Assembly (NCBI GenBank): GCA_021108275.1 | Contig: JAIORD010000028.1 | Span: 124,001 to 188,000 of the forward strand | Direction of reading: 5' to 3' | DNA: 64,000 bases | Origin: Methanococcoides sp. | GTDB taxonomy: Archaea; Halobacteriota; Methanosarcinia; Methanosarcinales; Methanosarcinaceae | Part shown: piece by piece, positions 1 to 9,478 of the stretch | How positions within the stretch are numbered: the first letter of the stretch is position 1 | Layout: each line of letters opens with the position of its first letter | Position numbers and translations under genes: made by a program | The notes under the pieces: model-generated | Told to the model about the DNA's origin: nothing | The model's input: only the letters and a program-made list of their open reading frames with translations | The model's database searches: none

Positions 1-2
1 AA

Positions 3-338
3 CACACTCCTTATTCAGGTAACGATGAACTTCTTGAGGCTGCAGCCAATGGTGAAAGTGCTGCCATCCTGGCACTGGACCAGATCGCTTTATTCGCATC
101 AATGGAAATTGCAGCAATGCAGGTCCTGATGAAAGATCACGGTTCATATGGCAAGGTCTTCCTTGCAGGTTCAGTTGGTGAAGTTGACTACGTTGCTGAA
201 AGAATAGGTTCTCATCTTGACCTGAAGCCCGAACTGCTCGGTAAATGGAGTGCTGCCATAGGCTGTGCTGAGATAGCACGTGATATTGCAGGCGGTGTAA
301 GGACCATTCTTGGGCTTGATGTCAATTTTAAGGTATAA
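3..338 (+). CDS. Methanogenesis marker protein 12 (UPF0285), C-terminal part
   Basis: The frame is already open at base 3 and ends with TAA at 338, so only the last 111 residues are present; the start lies outside the window. The visible part begins HTPYSGNDELLEAA and contains the Ala-rich helix ILALDQIALFASMEIAA, then a glycine-rich stretch VFLAGSVGEV. This resembles the end of the UPF0285 / methanogenesis marker 12 family, which has an acetate-kinase-like (ASKHA) fold and occurs only in methanogens; its reaction is not established as far as I know. The internal ATG at 102 is not the true start, because conserved-looking sequence continues upstream of it. The family name is from memory of the motif pattern. 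Confidence 0.65.
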   Translation, partial: HTPYSGNDELLEAAANGESAAILALDQIALFASMEIAAMQVLMKDHGSYGKVFLAGSVGEVDYVAERIGSHLDLKPELLGKWSAAIGCAEIARDIAGGVRTILGLDVNFKV

Positions 339-397
339 GGTCGTTAATGGCCTGAAAATCTCAATTGCCTTTGTTTTTCCCTTTCTTTATTCTTTCC

Positions 398-1189
398 TCA
401 ATATAGTTCTGGTCTGCGATCATCGAAAATTGGTATTGATTTTCTTGTTTTTCTCATAAGGGATGTATCAATTTCCGCTATGATCACACATTCCTCATCC
501 TTTGCACCTGACATTATGTTTCCAAGGGAGTCAATTATCATAGTGCCTCCAAAGAAGGTGGAATTAGGGTCTGAACCGGATCGATTGCAGGCAATGTGGA
601 ATATCTGATTTTCAATGGCACGTGCAGTGGCAAGCGTTCTCCATTGCTGCTCCCTTGGGTTCGGGAACTCGGCAATGGTTATAAGTATGTCAGCTCCTGA
701 AAGACAAAGCTTCCTTGCTATTTCAGGGAACCTTATCTCATAGCATATTTGTAACCCAATTGTCAGGTCCCGTCCTTTAAGATGTATCGGTTCGATGGTA
801 TCTCCTGATGTGAAATATCTTTTTTCCTTTCCGAAAGGATGTGTCTTTGTGTAGGTCCCGACAAGTTCTCCATCTTCCAGGCAAAAGCCCAGATTTGTAT
901 ATGTTTCTCTGTTCTCAGAGCTGTGTTTTTCGATTATGGAGCCTATCATGATGCATTTGTTCTTTTTTGAGAATGCTGCTAGTTCTTCAATTGTGGGATA
1001 TGGACTTGATTCTGATGCCTTCTCAAGGTCTTCATAGCAAAAGCCCGTGGAGAAAACTTCTGGAAGGATGATAATATCAGCACCTTTTGAAACGGCTTCT
1101 TCTGAGAAACGAAGGGCCTTTTCGATGTTCTTTTGTTTATTGCAATGACAAATATCCATCTGTATGGCTGCAATTTTGATTGGTTCCAC
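398..1189 (-). CDS. Carbon-nitrogen hydrolase (nitrilase superfamily)
   Basis: A 263-residue enzyme of usual length for the nitrilase/omega-amidase branch. The catalytic triad is visible: Glu in IILPEVFSTGF (about residue 44), Lys in YTKTHPFGKEK (about residue 115) and the nucleophile Cys in GLQICYEIRFPE (about residue 148). Such enzymes hydrolyse amides such as 2-oxoglutaramate or deaminated glutathione in the cytosol; the exact substrate cannot be read here. The start is GTG, preceded by GAGGC about 7 bases upstream. It converges with the marker-12 gene on its left and diverges from the marker-9 operon on its right, so it is probably transcribed alone. Confidence 0.88.
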   Translation of the reverse strand: MEPIKIAAIQMDICHCNKQKNIEKALRFSEEAVSKGADIIILPEVFSTGFCYEDLEKASESSPYPTIEELAAFSKKNKCIMIGSIIEKHSSENRETYTNLGFCLEDGELVGTYTKTHPFGKEKRYFTSGDTIEPIHLKGRDLTIGLQICYEIRFPEIARKLCLSGADILITIAEFPNPREQQWRTLATARAIENQIFHIACNRSGSDPNSTFFGGTMIIDSLGNIMSGAKDEECVIIAEIDTSLMRKTRKSIPIFDDRRPELY

Positions 1190-1358
1190 TTTATAGCCTC
1201 TTTTTCTGATATTTGATGTTATTATCTGCTAGTAATGTTGGTACTATTATCGGTCCTTTGTCGTCTGTATCTATCTATTTACCTAACGTTACATTAATAT
1301 GTAACTACTTTCTTCTACAGCGCAAGATATACTAAATCATTTGAATGAGGCTATTATT

Positions 1359-2498
1359 GTGAGCGATGAACTTTTTGATCTGCAAGTTGGTTATGTTACT
1401 TTCAGAAACCCCATTGCGCTTGCGCCAATGGCTGGTATCACTGACAGTGCATTTGCCAGCAAAAATGCAAAGAATGCCGGTCTTGCAGTGATCGGTGGTT
1501 ATAATCTGGACAAAGAAACGAATGCATCTGCGGTAAAACTTGTTGAGAGAGGCCGGCATGAGTTCTTATCGGATGCTCCTCTTGAGTTTTTTGAAACTGA
1601 GGTAAATGTTGTCGATACCGTTGGAGCTGTAGGTTTTAATGTAAGGGCTGTAAGCCTTGACCCTCTTCTTAAAGCTGCCAGTATCGTGAAAGCTGCAGGT
1701 GGCATACTTGAGCTTGATGCACATTGCAGGCAGGAGGAAATGGTTTCCATCGGTGTTGGTGAAGCATTGATGAAAGACCTTCCCAGACTTACCGAGTGGA
1801 TAAAAAAGATCAAAGAGACAGGTGTGGTCCTTTCTGTGAAGGTTAGGGCAAACGTTGTCGATGATGTCGCCCTTGCAAGAAGTATTGAGAACGCAGGAGC
1901 AGACATTCTCCATGTCGATGCCATGAAAGAAGGTGCTGGTGCTGACCTTCGTGCCATTTTGCGTATTCGTGATTCTACAAGGCTTTTCCTTATTGGAAAT
2001 AATTCCATTATGGACATTATGGACGCAAGAGACATGTTCTCAAAGGGTGCTGATATGATCTCGGTATCCCGGGGTGTGCTTGAGGATGATGGGTTCATTG
2101 ATTCTCTTGTTGAAGATGCCTGTGCAGTTCAGGAACAGATGGGCTGGTATAATTCTCCCAAACATGTATGTCGTGGCGAAGGTGACCTTAGAGGACTCGC
2201 ATTCTGCTGTTTGCCTGTTAAACAATGTGCAGTGCATGATAAGGCGGCTCAGCTTGGATATAGTCCAAAGGAATTCGCTAACATCAAAATGGAATTTGTA
2301 AAAGGAACCCCTCTCGAATTTGGTGATAGTACATGTTTTGGCAGCCTGGCATGGTGTTGTAAGATCTCAAAACCCTGTTATTTGAGAGACGGTGTTCTCG
2401 ATGTCCTTGACCTTTCTGCTTCGGATTATATGCGGTTGAAAAAGGACCTTGCAACTTATATATTAGATAATGCCAAAAAACCTGTTAATGAACAGTGA
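1359..2498 (+). CDS. Methanogenesis marker 9 protein with dihydrouridine-synthase-like barrel
   Basis: The N-terminal two thirds are a TIM barrel of the tRNA-dihydrouridine synthase/FMN oxidoreductase type (APMAGITDSAF near the start, IGNNSIMD and GADMISVSRG near the phosphate-binding end). The last 100 residues are the Cys-rich methanogenesis marker 9 domain, with Cys in CRGEGDLRG, FCCLPVKQC, STCFG and AWCCKISKPC, which could bind a metal cluster. From family knowledge, this domain is found in all methanogens and its function is unknown. The frame opens with TTG at 1341, but GTG at 1359 has GAGG upstream at a fitting distance and is preferred. It overlaps the next gene by 29 bases and leads a four-gene operon. 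Confidence 0.85.
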   Translation: MSDELFDLQVGYVTFRNPIALAPMAGITDSAFASKNAKNAGLAVIGGYNLDKETNASAVKLVERGRHEFLSDAPLEFFETEVNVVDTVGAVGFNVRAVSLDPLLKAASIVKAAGGILELDAHCRQEEMVSIGVGEALMKDLPRLTEWIKKIKETGVVLSVKVRANVVDDVALARSIENAGADILHVDAMKEGAGADLRAILRIRDSTRLFLIGNNSIMDIMDARDMFSKGADMISVSRGVLEDDGFIDSLVEDACAVQEQMGWYNSPKHVCRGEGDLRGLAFCCLPVKQCAVHDKAAQLGYSPKEFANIKMEFVKGTPLEFGDSTCFGSLAWCCKISKPCYLRDGVLDVLDLSASDYMRLKKDLATYILDNAKKPVNEQ

Positions 2499-3453
2499 TC
2501 AGGGTATGCATTCTATTGATGGTTGTAACAACCGGTCTGTATACTCACATATCGCATGCTGTGCACAGCTGGCAATGATACTTGAGGTTTCCTCATCTCC
2601 AAAGCCGGGTAATATTGACAGGCACCATGACTATGAGGATACCAGGTATGAACATTTTTTGGCATCTGCGGTAAGTATTCATCCCGTTATTGAAGCTGCA
2701 GCAAAAAAAGATGCCCGGGTTGGTGCTCTGCTAAGAAGTGCGGTCTGTCATAGTAATAGCTGGCAGAGCGGTGGGAACACGCATTTTGGGGCATTTCTTC
2801 TCCTTATACCGCTTTCAATGGCTGCCGGTGAGATCCTTGGCAGTGGCAATGATCTCGATATGGATGAGCTCGTTGCCCGTGCTCATGAAATAGTCAGTTC
2901 AACGGATACTGATGATGCTATTAATTTCTATAAGGCGTTCCGTTCAGCAGGGGTGCGTGTGAACGATGTGGATGAGTTCGATCTTCAGGATGATTCATCA
3001 TTTGTATCATTGAGGGAGGAGGGGCTGACTCTCTATGACCTCATGAAGATCTCACAGGGCTACGACCAGATCGCTAATGAATGGGTCAATGGTTTTGGTG
3101 ATTGTGTGAAGTGTGCCCAAATGCTGGATATTTTTATGGGTATGTCCGGGGATGCACCACTGATACCTGATATCAATCATGCAGTTGTTTTTTCATTCCT
3201 GAAGCTGCTCTCTGAAAGACCGGATACGTTCATCAGGACAAAGACCGATGAAAAGACCGCTGAGGAAGTTTCATGGCAGGCGAAATGTATTGTGGACAGG
3301 CTGGAAAGCTCAGGCTACCACATGTCTCCTTTCTGGGATGATGTGGAGGAATTCGATGAACTGCTTTTGGAGAAAGGTTTAAATCCCGGTTCGACAGCAG
3401 ATATCGTCATAGCAGGTTTGTTCATATCTTTACTAGGGGGTTTGAGATTCTAA
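2470..3453 (+). CDS. Triphosphoribosyl-dephospho-CoA synthase (CitG) family protein
   Basis: A 327-residue protein of the CitG/MdcB family. The N-terminal motif SSPKPGNIDRHHDYEDTRYEHFLAS matches the family signature, and SGGNTHFGAFLLLIPLSMAAG is the second conserved block. Bacterial CitG makes the citrate lyase prosthetic-group precursor from ATP and dephospho-CoA. Methanogens have no citrate lyase, so the archaeal relatives probably join phosphoribosyl groups in another cofactor; linkage to DUF447 hints at methanopterin-related chemistry, but that is inference. Its start overlaps marker 9 by 29 bases; ATGs at 2488 and 2506 are alternatives, the last preceded by AGGG. The gene ends by sharing one base with the next start (TAATG). 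Confidence 0.8.
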   Translation: MPKNLLMNSDQGMHSIDGCNNRSVYSHIACCAQLAMILEVSSSPKPGNIDRHHDYEDTRYEHFLASAVSIHPVIEAAAKKDARVGALLRSAVCHSNSWQSGGNTHFGAFLLLIPLSMAAGEILGSGNDLDMDELVARAHEIVSSTDTDDAINFYKAFRSAGVRVNDVDEFDLQDDSSFVSLREEGLTLYDLMKISQGYDQIANEWVNGFGDCVKCAQMLDIFMGMSGDAPLIPDINHAVVFSFLKLLSERPDTFIRTKTDEKTAEEVSWQAKCIVDRLESSGYHMSPFWDDVEEFDELLLEKGLNPGSTADIVIAGLFISLLGGLRF

Positions 3454-4049
3454 TGACTGAATTCGATCTGGATGATTTTGGTATCACTGAGGGTATATCG
3501 GAAGTGATTGTGACTACCTCTAATGGTTGGGAGCCAAATGCAGCTCCAATAGGTATCATAAGGAAAGGCAATGATGTATTTGTAAGACTTTACAAAGGTT
3601 CGCAGACATATGATAATGTAAAAACAGAACGCATACTTGTCGCAAATCTTGTTTATGACCCTCTTATTTTCGTGCGTAGTACTTTTGGGAACCTCGCTGA
3701 ATTGGAGTTTGAAGTTCTTTCCTATGAAGGACTTGGGTTTGCAACTGTCAGGGATTCATTTTGTTGGGTCGTATTCGAATGTGATGAGGTCAAGGAGACT
3801 TCCGAAGCAATAGTTGCAAAGCTCGTTCCAAGGCATGCCCATGCAGGTCCCTGTGTCTTTAATTCGATCAACAGAGGTTTCAATCTCGTGGTAGAGTCCT
3901 GTGTACATGCTACCCGATATGAATTGACAAATGATGAGAAGTATATGAGGCTCATAAAAGCATATTCTATCACCGTCAACAAATGTGGTAGTGAGCTTGA
4001 TAAGGAAGCAATGGCCCTTCTTCTTAAAAGATATGATGAACAGGTGTGA
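3453..4049 (+). CDS. DUF447 family protein (flavin-reductase-like fold)
   Basis: A 198-residue protein of the DUF447 family, recognised by the opening GISEVIVTTSNGWEPNAAPIGIIRKG and RLYKGSQTYDNVKTERILVANLVYDP. The N-terminal half looks like an FMN-binding split barrel. The mid-protein motif AKLVPRHAHAGPCVFNSINRG and the following helix are also typical. No reaction is established. From family knowledge, relatives sit in methanopterin-related gene clusters of archaea and of methylotrophic bacteria, so a role in tetrahydromethanopterin synthesis is a reasonable guess. Translation is coupled to both neighbours: TAATG at its start and a 4-base overlap with the frame of the deaminase at its end. 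Confidence 0.8.
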   Translation: MTEFDLDDFGITEGISEVIVTTSNGWEPNAAPIGIIRKGNDVFVRLYKGSQTYDNVKTERILVANLVYDPLIFVRSTFGNLAELEFEVLSYEGLGFATVRDSFCWVVFECDEVKETSEAIVAKLVPRHAHAGPCVFNSINRGFNLVVESCVHATRYELTNDEKYMRLIKAYSITVNKCGSELDKEAMALLLKRYDEQV

Positions 4050-4051
4050 AC

Positions 4052-4531
4052 ATGTCAGAAGATCCTATGAGCAATTTCATGGATGTTGCTGTAAAAGAAG
4101 CATTAATAGGTATGCGTAACAATGAAGGTGGCCCTTTTGGAGCTGTCATTGTAAAGGACGGTAAAATCATCTCAAAAGGACACAATGAAGTTCTTGGGAC
4201 CAATGATCCGTCTGCTCATGCTGAGATCGTGGCTATCCGTAAGGCATCAGCGGCTCTGGAGGATTTCGATCTGTCGGGTTGTGAGCTCTATGCGACAACA
4301 ATGCCTTGCCCGATGTGTCTTTCAGCTATCATGTGGGCACGTATTGGGAAGCTATACTATTGCACCAGCACAGAGGATGTTGCATCTATAGGCTTTGATG
4401 ATGGTGACATTTATGCAATGTTGAGGGAAGGTGTTGACCCTTCGGTACTTAAAGAAGTGAACCTGGAGTGTGAAGATTGTCACGAACTCCTTAGCGAATG
4501 GTCAAAAAAAACGGATAAGAGGATGTATTGA
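4052..4531 (+). CDS. Nucleoside/guanine deaminase (cytidine deaminase-like)
   Basis: A zinc-dependent deaminase of about 160 residues. The zinc ligands and catalytic Glu are visible as PSAHAEIVAIRKA (HAE) and TTMPCPMCLSAIMWARI (PCPMC). The C-terminal EDCHELLSEW resembles bacterial guanine deaminase and tRNA adenosine deaminase relatives. Nucleobase salvage in the cytosol is the likely role; tRNA editing is less likely, since archaea do not usually make A34 inosine. The frame allows GTG at 4046, overlapping the stop of the previous gene, or ATG at 4052; I prefer the ATG. It is the last gene of the marker-9 operon and converges on the TPR gene. Confidence 0.87.
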   Translation: MSEDPMSNFMDVAVKEALIGMRNNEGGPFGAVIVKDGKIISKGHNEVLGTNDPSAHAEIVAIRKASAALEDFDLSGCELYATTMPCPMCLSAIMWARIGKLYYCTSTEDVASIGFDDGDIYAMLREGVDPSVLKEVNLECEDCHELLSEWSKKTDKRMY

Positions 4532-4546
4532 TCATTCTCTAACATC

Positions 4547-5437
4547 TCAGTTTGAACCGAGCAATTCCTTTGCTTCTTCCTCTCTTCCAAGCTTAAATAG
4601 TAAGTTTGCCTTGTTCTCAAGTGCTGCAGTAAAACCCCTTTCTACTTTGAGTGCATTGCTGTATGCATTCAAAGCATTCTCGTTCTCTCCCATTTCTTCA
4701 AGAGTATTTCCCATGCAGTACCATGCATCGGAAAATGCTGGTTTGATCTCAAGGGCATTGTTGTAAGCTTCAATTGCTTCTTTGTGCTTTCCCAGCTTTT
4801 CAAGGGTGTTGGCCTTACAATACCAAACTCCGGATGCATTTTTCTTGATAGTGGGGTCAGGGTTCGTGTTCAGGAATGAGTAACGTGGGAAATTGAAGTG
4901 CATCATGTCTGCAAATTCTATCGCTTTTTCATAGGACTCAAGAGCTTCTTCAAAACGTTCTAGCTGATAAAGGGTGTTTGCTTTGCAAAACCATGCATCG
5001 GGATATTCCGGTTCCAGGGAAATGGCCTTATCGAGTATCCGGAGTGCTTCTTCATATTGACCGATGTTGAAAAGTATGAACCCTTTGCTGAATATGGGCT
5101 TTATGTCATCGGGCGTTTTTTGTATCGTATCTTCGACTATAGCAAGGGCTTCTTCCTTTTTGTCCAGTTTGAATAGGATGAAACATTTGTTGAATCTGAC
5201 TTCAAGTTCACGTTTCGCAGCATTCTCAGCTTCATCTTCCATATCGTTTTGGAGGAGCTCTTGTCGCAGTTCTTCCCACATGGATGCTGCTTCATCATAT
5301 TTTTCCAGCGCGCCTTCAAATCGCCCGATCTCATGTAGCACATAACCTTTTCCATAGGTGCTTTCAGCGTTCTTGACCATTTGTTTTAGTTTTCTTTTAT
5401 TTGATGCCTGCTGGAACATGTCCTTGATATTATTCAT
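4547..5437 (-). CDS. Tetratricopeptide-repeat protein
   Basis: About seven TPR units fill the protein, each with the W/Y-G-A-P spacing, for example PDAWFCKANTLYQLERFEEAL and SDAWYCMGNTLEEMGENENAL. There is no signal peptide or membrane segment, so it should be a cytosolic protein-protein scaffold. The frame is open to an ATG at 5527, but residues before MNNIKDMF are basic and lack TPR character, so ATG at 5437 is preferred. The start is uncertain because neither has a clear ribosome binding site. Methanosarcinales carry many such proteins and no partner can be read from this one. It is a single gene between convergent and divergent neighbours. Confidence 0.85.
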   Translation of the reverse strand: MNNIKDMFQQASNKRKLKQMVKNAESTYGKGYVLHEIGRFEGALEKYDEAASMWEELRQELLQNDMEDEAENAAKRELEVRFNKCFILFKLDKKEEALAIVEDTIQKTPDDIKPIFSKGFILFNIGQYEEALRILDKAISLEPEYPDAWFCKANTLYQLERFEEALESYEKAIEFADMMHFNFPRYSFLNTNPDPTIKKNASGVWYCKANTLEKLGKHKEAIEAYNNALEIKPAFSDAWYCMGNTLEEMGENENALNAYSNALKVERGFTAALENKANLLFKLGREEEAKELLGSN

Positions 5438-5668
5438 ATATTGAAATATCCGGTGTCCAGTGATATACTTTTTGCAATGGAGTTGGGGTAGTAAGTGCTT
5501 TGACTTATTCTTTACATTTATCCGCATAAGGTCAATTTATTTTAATGTATGAGAAATTTATATAAAATGAACTGTTATTTTGTATGCTCACTCATCAATG
5601 TATAAATATGCCTTTTATCTTATTACTTTATGAGCAATATTAATGAACTGTATTATCTAGCAGTAATT
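5438..5668. other. AT-rich intergenic region between TPR gene and sensor gene
   Basis: Divergent region with no supported gene. It holds TATA-like runs (AAATTTATATAAAATG near 5550-5565) that could serve the TPR gene on the minus strand or the sensor gene on the plus strand. No tRNA or strong hairpin was seen. Confidence 0.4.
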
Positions 5669-8262
5669 ATGGAGTTGATCGCATCAGTGCCAAAAAAACG
5701 AATGTAGGCGGTGCAAAAGTATCTACTATTGATGCGGCATCCCGGGAAGAGGTTTTCAAATCTGTTATAAATTCCAGCCCTGCGATTGTCTTTTTATGGA
5801 GGGTGGAAGTGGGCTGGCCTGTGGATTTCGTTTCCGAGAACATCTCGCAATTCGGGTATGATGCAAAAGATCTGATCTCCGGAAAGTTTCGTTATGTTGA
5901 TATTATCCATCCCGATGATGTTGATCATGTAATATCTGAAACGTCTCTTCATATGGATGATAAAGACCGCAATTTCAACCTCCGATATCGTATTCTAACA
6001 AAGGCCGGGGATATTCGATGGGTCGATGAAAGGACGTCCGCTCATTGTGATGATTCCGGTTCTATCCAGTTCTATCATGGTATCGTTCTGGATATTACTG
6101 AGCAAAGGATGGACGATATTGCTTTGCTTGATGGTGCTCTTGGTATGAACAAAGCGCTTCAGACCGTTATCAATTCCAGTCCGGTAGTTGTATTTCTATG
6201 GAAGGCAGAGAAGGATTGGCCCGTGGAGTTCGTATCGAAGAACATTCATATGTTCGGTTATTCGGTGGAGGATTTCATCTCGGGAAAATTGGTCTATGGT
6301 GATATTGTACATCCTGATGATATTGGCCGTGTTCGTGAAGGTGTTTCCAAGTGTACTGAGGGTGGATATTCTGATTTCTTCCAGGAGTATCGTATCCTCA
6401 CAAAGACTGGAGAAGTGCGCTGGGTCGATGAAAGGACTCAGATACAACACGATCCACTGGGCAATGTGACCTATCTCCAGGGTATCATTCTTGATATCAC
6501 TGGGAGGAAGAAGATAGAGAATGCACTTCATAGTGAAGAAAAACGTATTGAAGCGCTGTTACGTTTGTACCAGATGACGGATGCTTCCATTCAGGATATT
6601 ATTGATTTTGCCAGGGATGAGGTCGTAAGACTGACTAATAGCAAGATCGGATATCTGGCATTCATGAGCGATGATGAAAGTGTCATCACTACTGATTCAT
6701 GGTCTGAGGGTGTTACGAATGAATGTTCTCTGAACAAAAAGAAACTTCAGTCACATGTGGTCGATGTTGGGTTATGGTTTGAATCTCTGAAACAGAGGTT
6801 GCCGATCATAGTAAATGATTATTCAGAAGAGAATCCTTCTAAAAGGGGATATCCTGAAGGGCATATGAAGATCGATCGGTTTTTGAGCGTTCCTATATTT
6901 GAAAGGGACAAGATCGTTGCTCTTGTAGGGCTTGCCAATAAGACTGATAATTATGATCTTTCCGATGTGCGTCAGGTCACACTTCTGATGCAGGGTATGT
7001 GGAGTATTCTCCTTCATAGGGGGGTGGATGAGGAGCTACGCCGTTCTCTTGACATACAGAAGATCCTGGGGGATGTCATTAAGAATAGTCCTGCGGTTGT
7101 CTTCCTTTGGCGCGCTGACCCTGATTGGCCGGTCGAGTTCGTTTCAGAAAATGTGACCCAGTTTGGTTATTCGGTGGATGATTTTATTTCGGGAAGGTTT
7201 GTGTATGCTGATATTGTCCATCCTTATGATCTTGATAGGGTGCAAAAGGAGCTTTCTAAGAGGATAGATGCAGGCTTTATGGATTTTAATCAGGAATATC
7301 GGGTATTGACCAAGTTCGGCGATATACGATGGGTGGATGAAAGAACGTTCATCAAGCACGATGAGGATGGTAATGTGGCTTATATGCAGGGTCTCATTGT
7401 GGATGTTACTGACCGTAAACATTCTGATGATTTTATGCATATGCAATTTGATCTTGATAGTGTTCTAAGTTCTGCGCATAGTCTTGAGGAAACCTTTGAA
7501 CAGATGCTTGAATTCAGCTTAAAGGTCGAGCCGGTGGATTCTGGAAGATTGTATCTTTTTGATGAAGCAACTGGGGATCTGAGGCTTGTGGCGCATAAAG
7601 GTCTTTCAGAGCGTTTTGTGAAGGAAACTTCGGTGTTTGGAAAGAATTCTGTGCAGAACCGTCTTGTGATGACCGGGCAACCGGTTTACAAACATCATTC
7701 GGAGCTTAGTGCCATTACTACTGGTGAGAGCTCCCAGTACGAGGGTTTGCATGCTACCGGTATAATCCCTGTGATACATGATGGGAAGGTCATTGCAGCG
7801 CTTTGCTTATCCTCGCATTCCGAATATGAGATCCCTGCCGATGCACGTAATTCCCTTGAGACCATTGCTACCCAGATCGGAGTGGTCATTTCAAAGATCC
7901 GCTCGGATTCAAATGATTCTAAGAAGTACAATGACCTTCAGTCCCTTGTTGATATGGTGGATGAGATTCTGGTGGTATTGGACATGGATGGGTATGTCCT
8001 CTATTCAAATAAGATGCTTGTAGAAGGTCTGAAACTTTCTGATGAAGATATTTCAGATATGCATTACCTTGAGCTTCATCCTGATGGGGAATGGGATAAT
8101 GTTGATTCTATGCTTTCGAGTGCCCGGGTTGGGGAAAAATTAGTATATGAAACTGTCATGCTGGGTGCGGGTGGTTTTCTGGTCGGGGTCGAAACAAAGC
8201 TTGTCTGTGGTGAATGGTCGGGACAGCCTTGTATTATGGCTTCATCAAGACTTATTGACTGA
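5669..8262 (+). CDS. Multi-PAS/GAF sensor protein without kinase domain, start region out of frame
   Basis: The continuous frame encodes PAS, PAS, GAF, PAS, GAF and a final PAS, but no HisKA or ATPase domain, so it can sense but not phosphorylate by itself. Three PAS units share the pattern SSPAxVFLW...WPVEFVSxNI...FGY and end in VDERT...DIT. The PAS frame is open back to about 5650 with no ATG, GTG or TTG before the first PAS. ATG 5669 and GTG 5687 lie one frame off and would join the PAS frame by a -1 shift at the A7 run 5692-5698. ATG 5803 is in frame but would cut off the first PAS core. Possible explanations are a lost A, a sequencing error, programmed slippage or a non-standard start. 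It is likely cytosolic, since no membrane segment is seen. Confidence 0.75.
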
Positions 8263-8280
8263 TTGGTTTATGGACTGATG

Positions 8281-8316
8281 GATCGGGTTATATTTTCTGT
8301 CCGATTCTTTTATTTT
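8281..8316 (+). terminator. Hairpin plus T-rich tract after sensor gene
   Basis: ATCGG (8282-8286) pairs with CCGAT (8301-8305), followed by TCTTTTATTTT. The stem is short, but its position just after the stop fits a terminator. Confidence 0.45.
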
Positions 8317-8407
8317 AGGACTCGATAAATAGTCTTTATATATGATTATGTAGATAATTGCTTTAAATATTAGATACGATAATGCATCGATTTTTTGGAG
8401 AGTATAA

Positions 8408-9253
8408 ATGAATACAAAATATATAGCCATTTTTTTGGCGGTTATAATGGTCATGTCAATCATGCCTTTTTTCTTCAGTGGAAGCTCGAATGGGGAGACT
8501 GCGGATAATTCGGTTGTGGATGCCGTTGGCTTTGAATCTATTCCTGGTGAACATGTGAATCACGAACTGAACTCCCTTGCTGATGGTCTGGCAGTGACAC
8601 CTGAAGGGGTAGTATTTGCAGAATACGTTGATATTGACAGCATAAAGGATACACCACTTTACCTTATGATGGGTAATACATCACAGTTGGATTCAGTATA
8701 TGGAGTTTCGGTCACTAAGTTGTACTCTGCAGAATATGCTAACCAGCACAGTTTCAATATGCATGAGATAAACCCTGAGGTAATTGCTTTCCCTTATTAT
8801 CTTTCAGAGGAAACGTATAATGGATACTATTTCGCTTCACGTGGTAGCGACCTGTATAATGTAATAGGCAATCCTATGCTCTTTGGTCAGCAGGATCGAT
8901 TGGAGGATGTTCTGGATGTCATGGAAGGCAGTGCTAATGCATCATCTGATTTTAGCAGGGTGATGGAGTTCGTGGAGCCGGGTGCACCTATACAGCAAGT
9001 TATGGTCGTGAATGACGGTTTTGCAGATCAGTATTATCTTGATCTGATGTTCCTTGATGATTCACGTTTGTCCCGTACTACTGTCTATCTTAATCCGACG
9101 GATGGTACTCGCAACAATATAACTGCTTATGCAGCTGAAGGTCTTGATAAGGGTCTGGACTATGATATAGAGTCTCAGGGAGATATTTTGAAGGTGACCG
9201 TTACCTTAGATTCTTCAGATTTCTATACTTTCATGGGTGAACCTGCTTGGTGA
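8408..9253 (+). CDS. Secreted or membrane-anchored protein of unknown function
   Basis: A 281-residue protein I do not recognise. It starts with a hydrophobic segment (YIAIFLAVIMVMSIMPFFFSG, residues about 5-25) that acts as signal peptide or anchor, and the rest is acidic and soluble, so it is exported. There are no Cys residues, repeats or known motifs that I can name. The start ATG has TTGGAGAG about 7 bases upstream, a good ribosome binding site. It stands alone between two T-rich terminators. Its stop codon is inside the stem of the downstream terminator hairpin. Confidence 0.75.
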   Translation: MNTKYIAIFLAVIMVMSIMPFFFSGSSNGETADNSVVDAVGFESIPGEHVNHELNSLADGLAVTPEGVVFAEYVDIDSIKDTPLYLMMGNTSQLDSVYGVSVTKLYSAEYANQHSFNMHEINPEVIAFPYYLSEETYNGYYFASRGSDLYNVIGNPMLFGQQDRLEDVLDVMEGSANASSDFSRVMEFVEPGAPIQQVMVVNDGFADQYYLDLMFLDDSRLSRTTVYLNPTDGTRNNITAYAAEGLDKGLDYDIESQGDILKVTVTLDSSDFYTFMGEPAW

Positions 9254-9281
9254 GCTTGTTCTCACCTCGTTTTTCTTTTTT
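9249..9281 (+). terminator. Terminator overlapping the stop codon of the secreted protein
   Basis: GGTGAG (9249-9254) pairs with CTCACC (9261-9266) over a 6-base loop, then two T runs follow (9270-9281). The TGA stop is within the left stem arm. Confidence 0.7.
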
Positions 9282-9334
9282 ATATTCTGTTTTGCATGTG
9301 TCTTTGGTGAGCTATCAGGCATTTTGGCGCAAGC

Positions 9335-9345
9335 TATATATGTGA
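9335..9345 (+). promoter_or_regulatory. TATA box for the L7Ae operon
   Basis: AAGCTATATATGTG lies about 140 bases before the L7Ae start, after the previous terminator. It is the best TATA element in the gap and would give a leader of roughly 110 bases. Weaker AT-rich alternatives lie closer to the gene. Confidence 0.4.
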
Positions 9346-9478
9346 CTGTGGCGATTCATACCAAATACTTTGGTTGATGCAACATATGCTCATTTGTGAG
9401 TGAATGTGCATTGCTGATGTTAATTACAATGAATAATGACAGACCGCAGATAAGGGCGGTTTCGAAGGAGATATAAAT

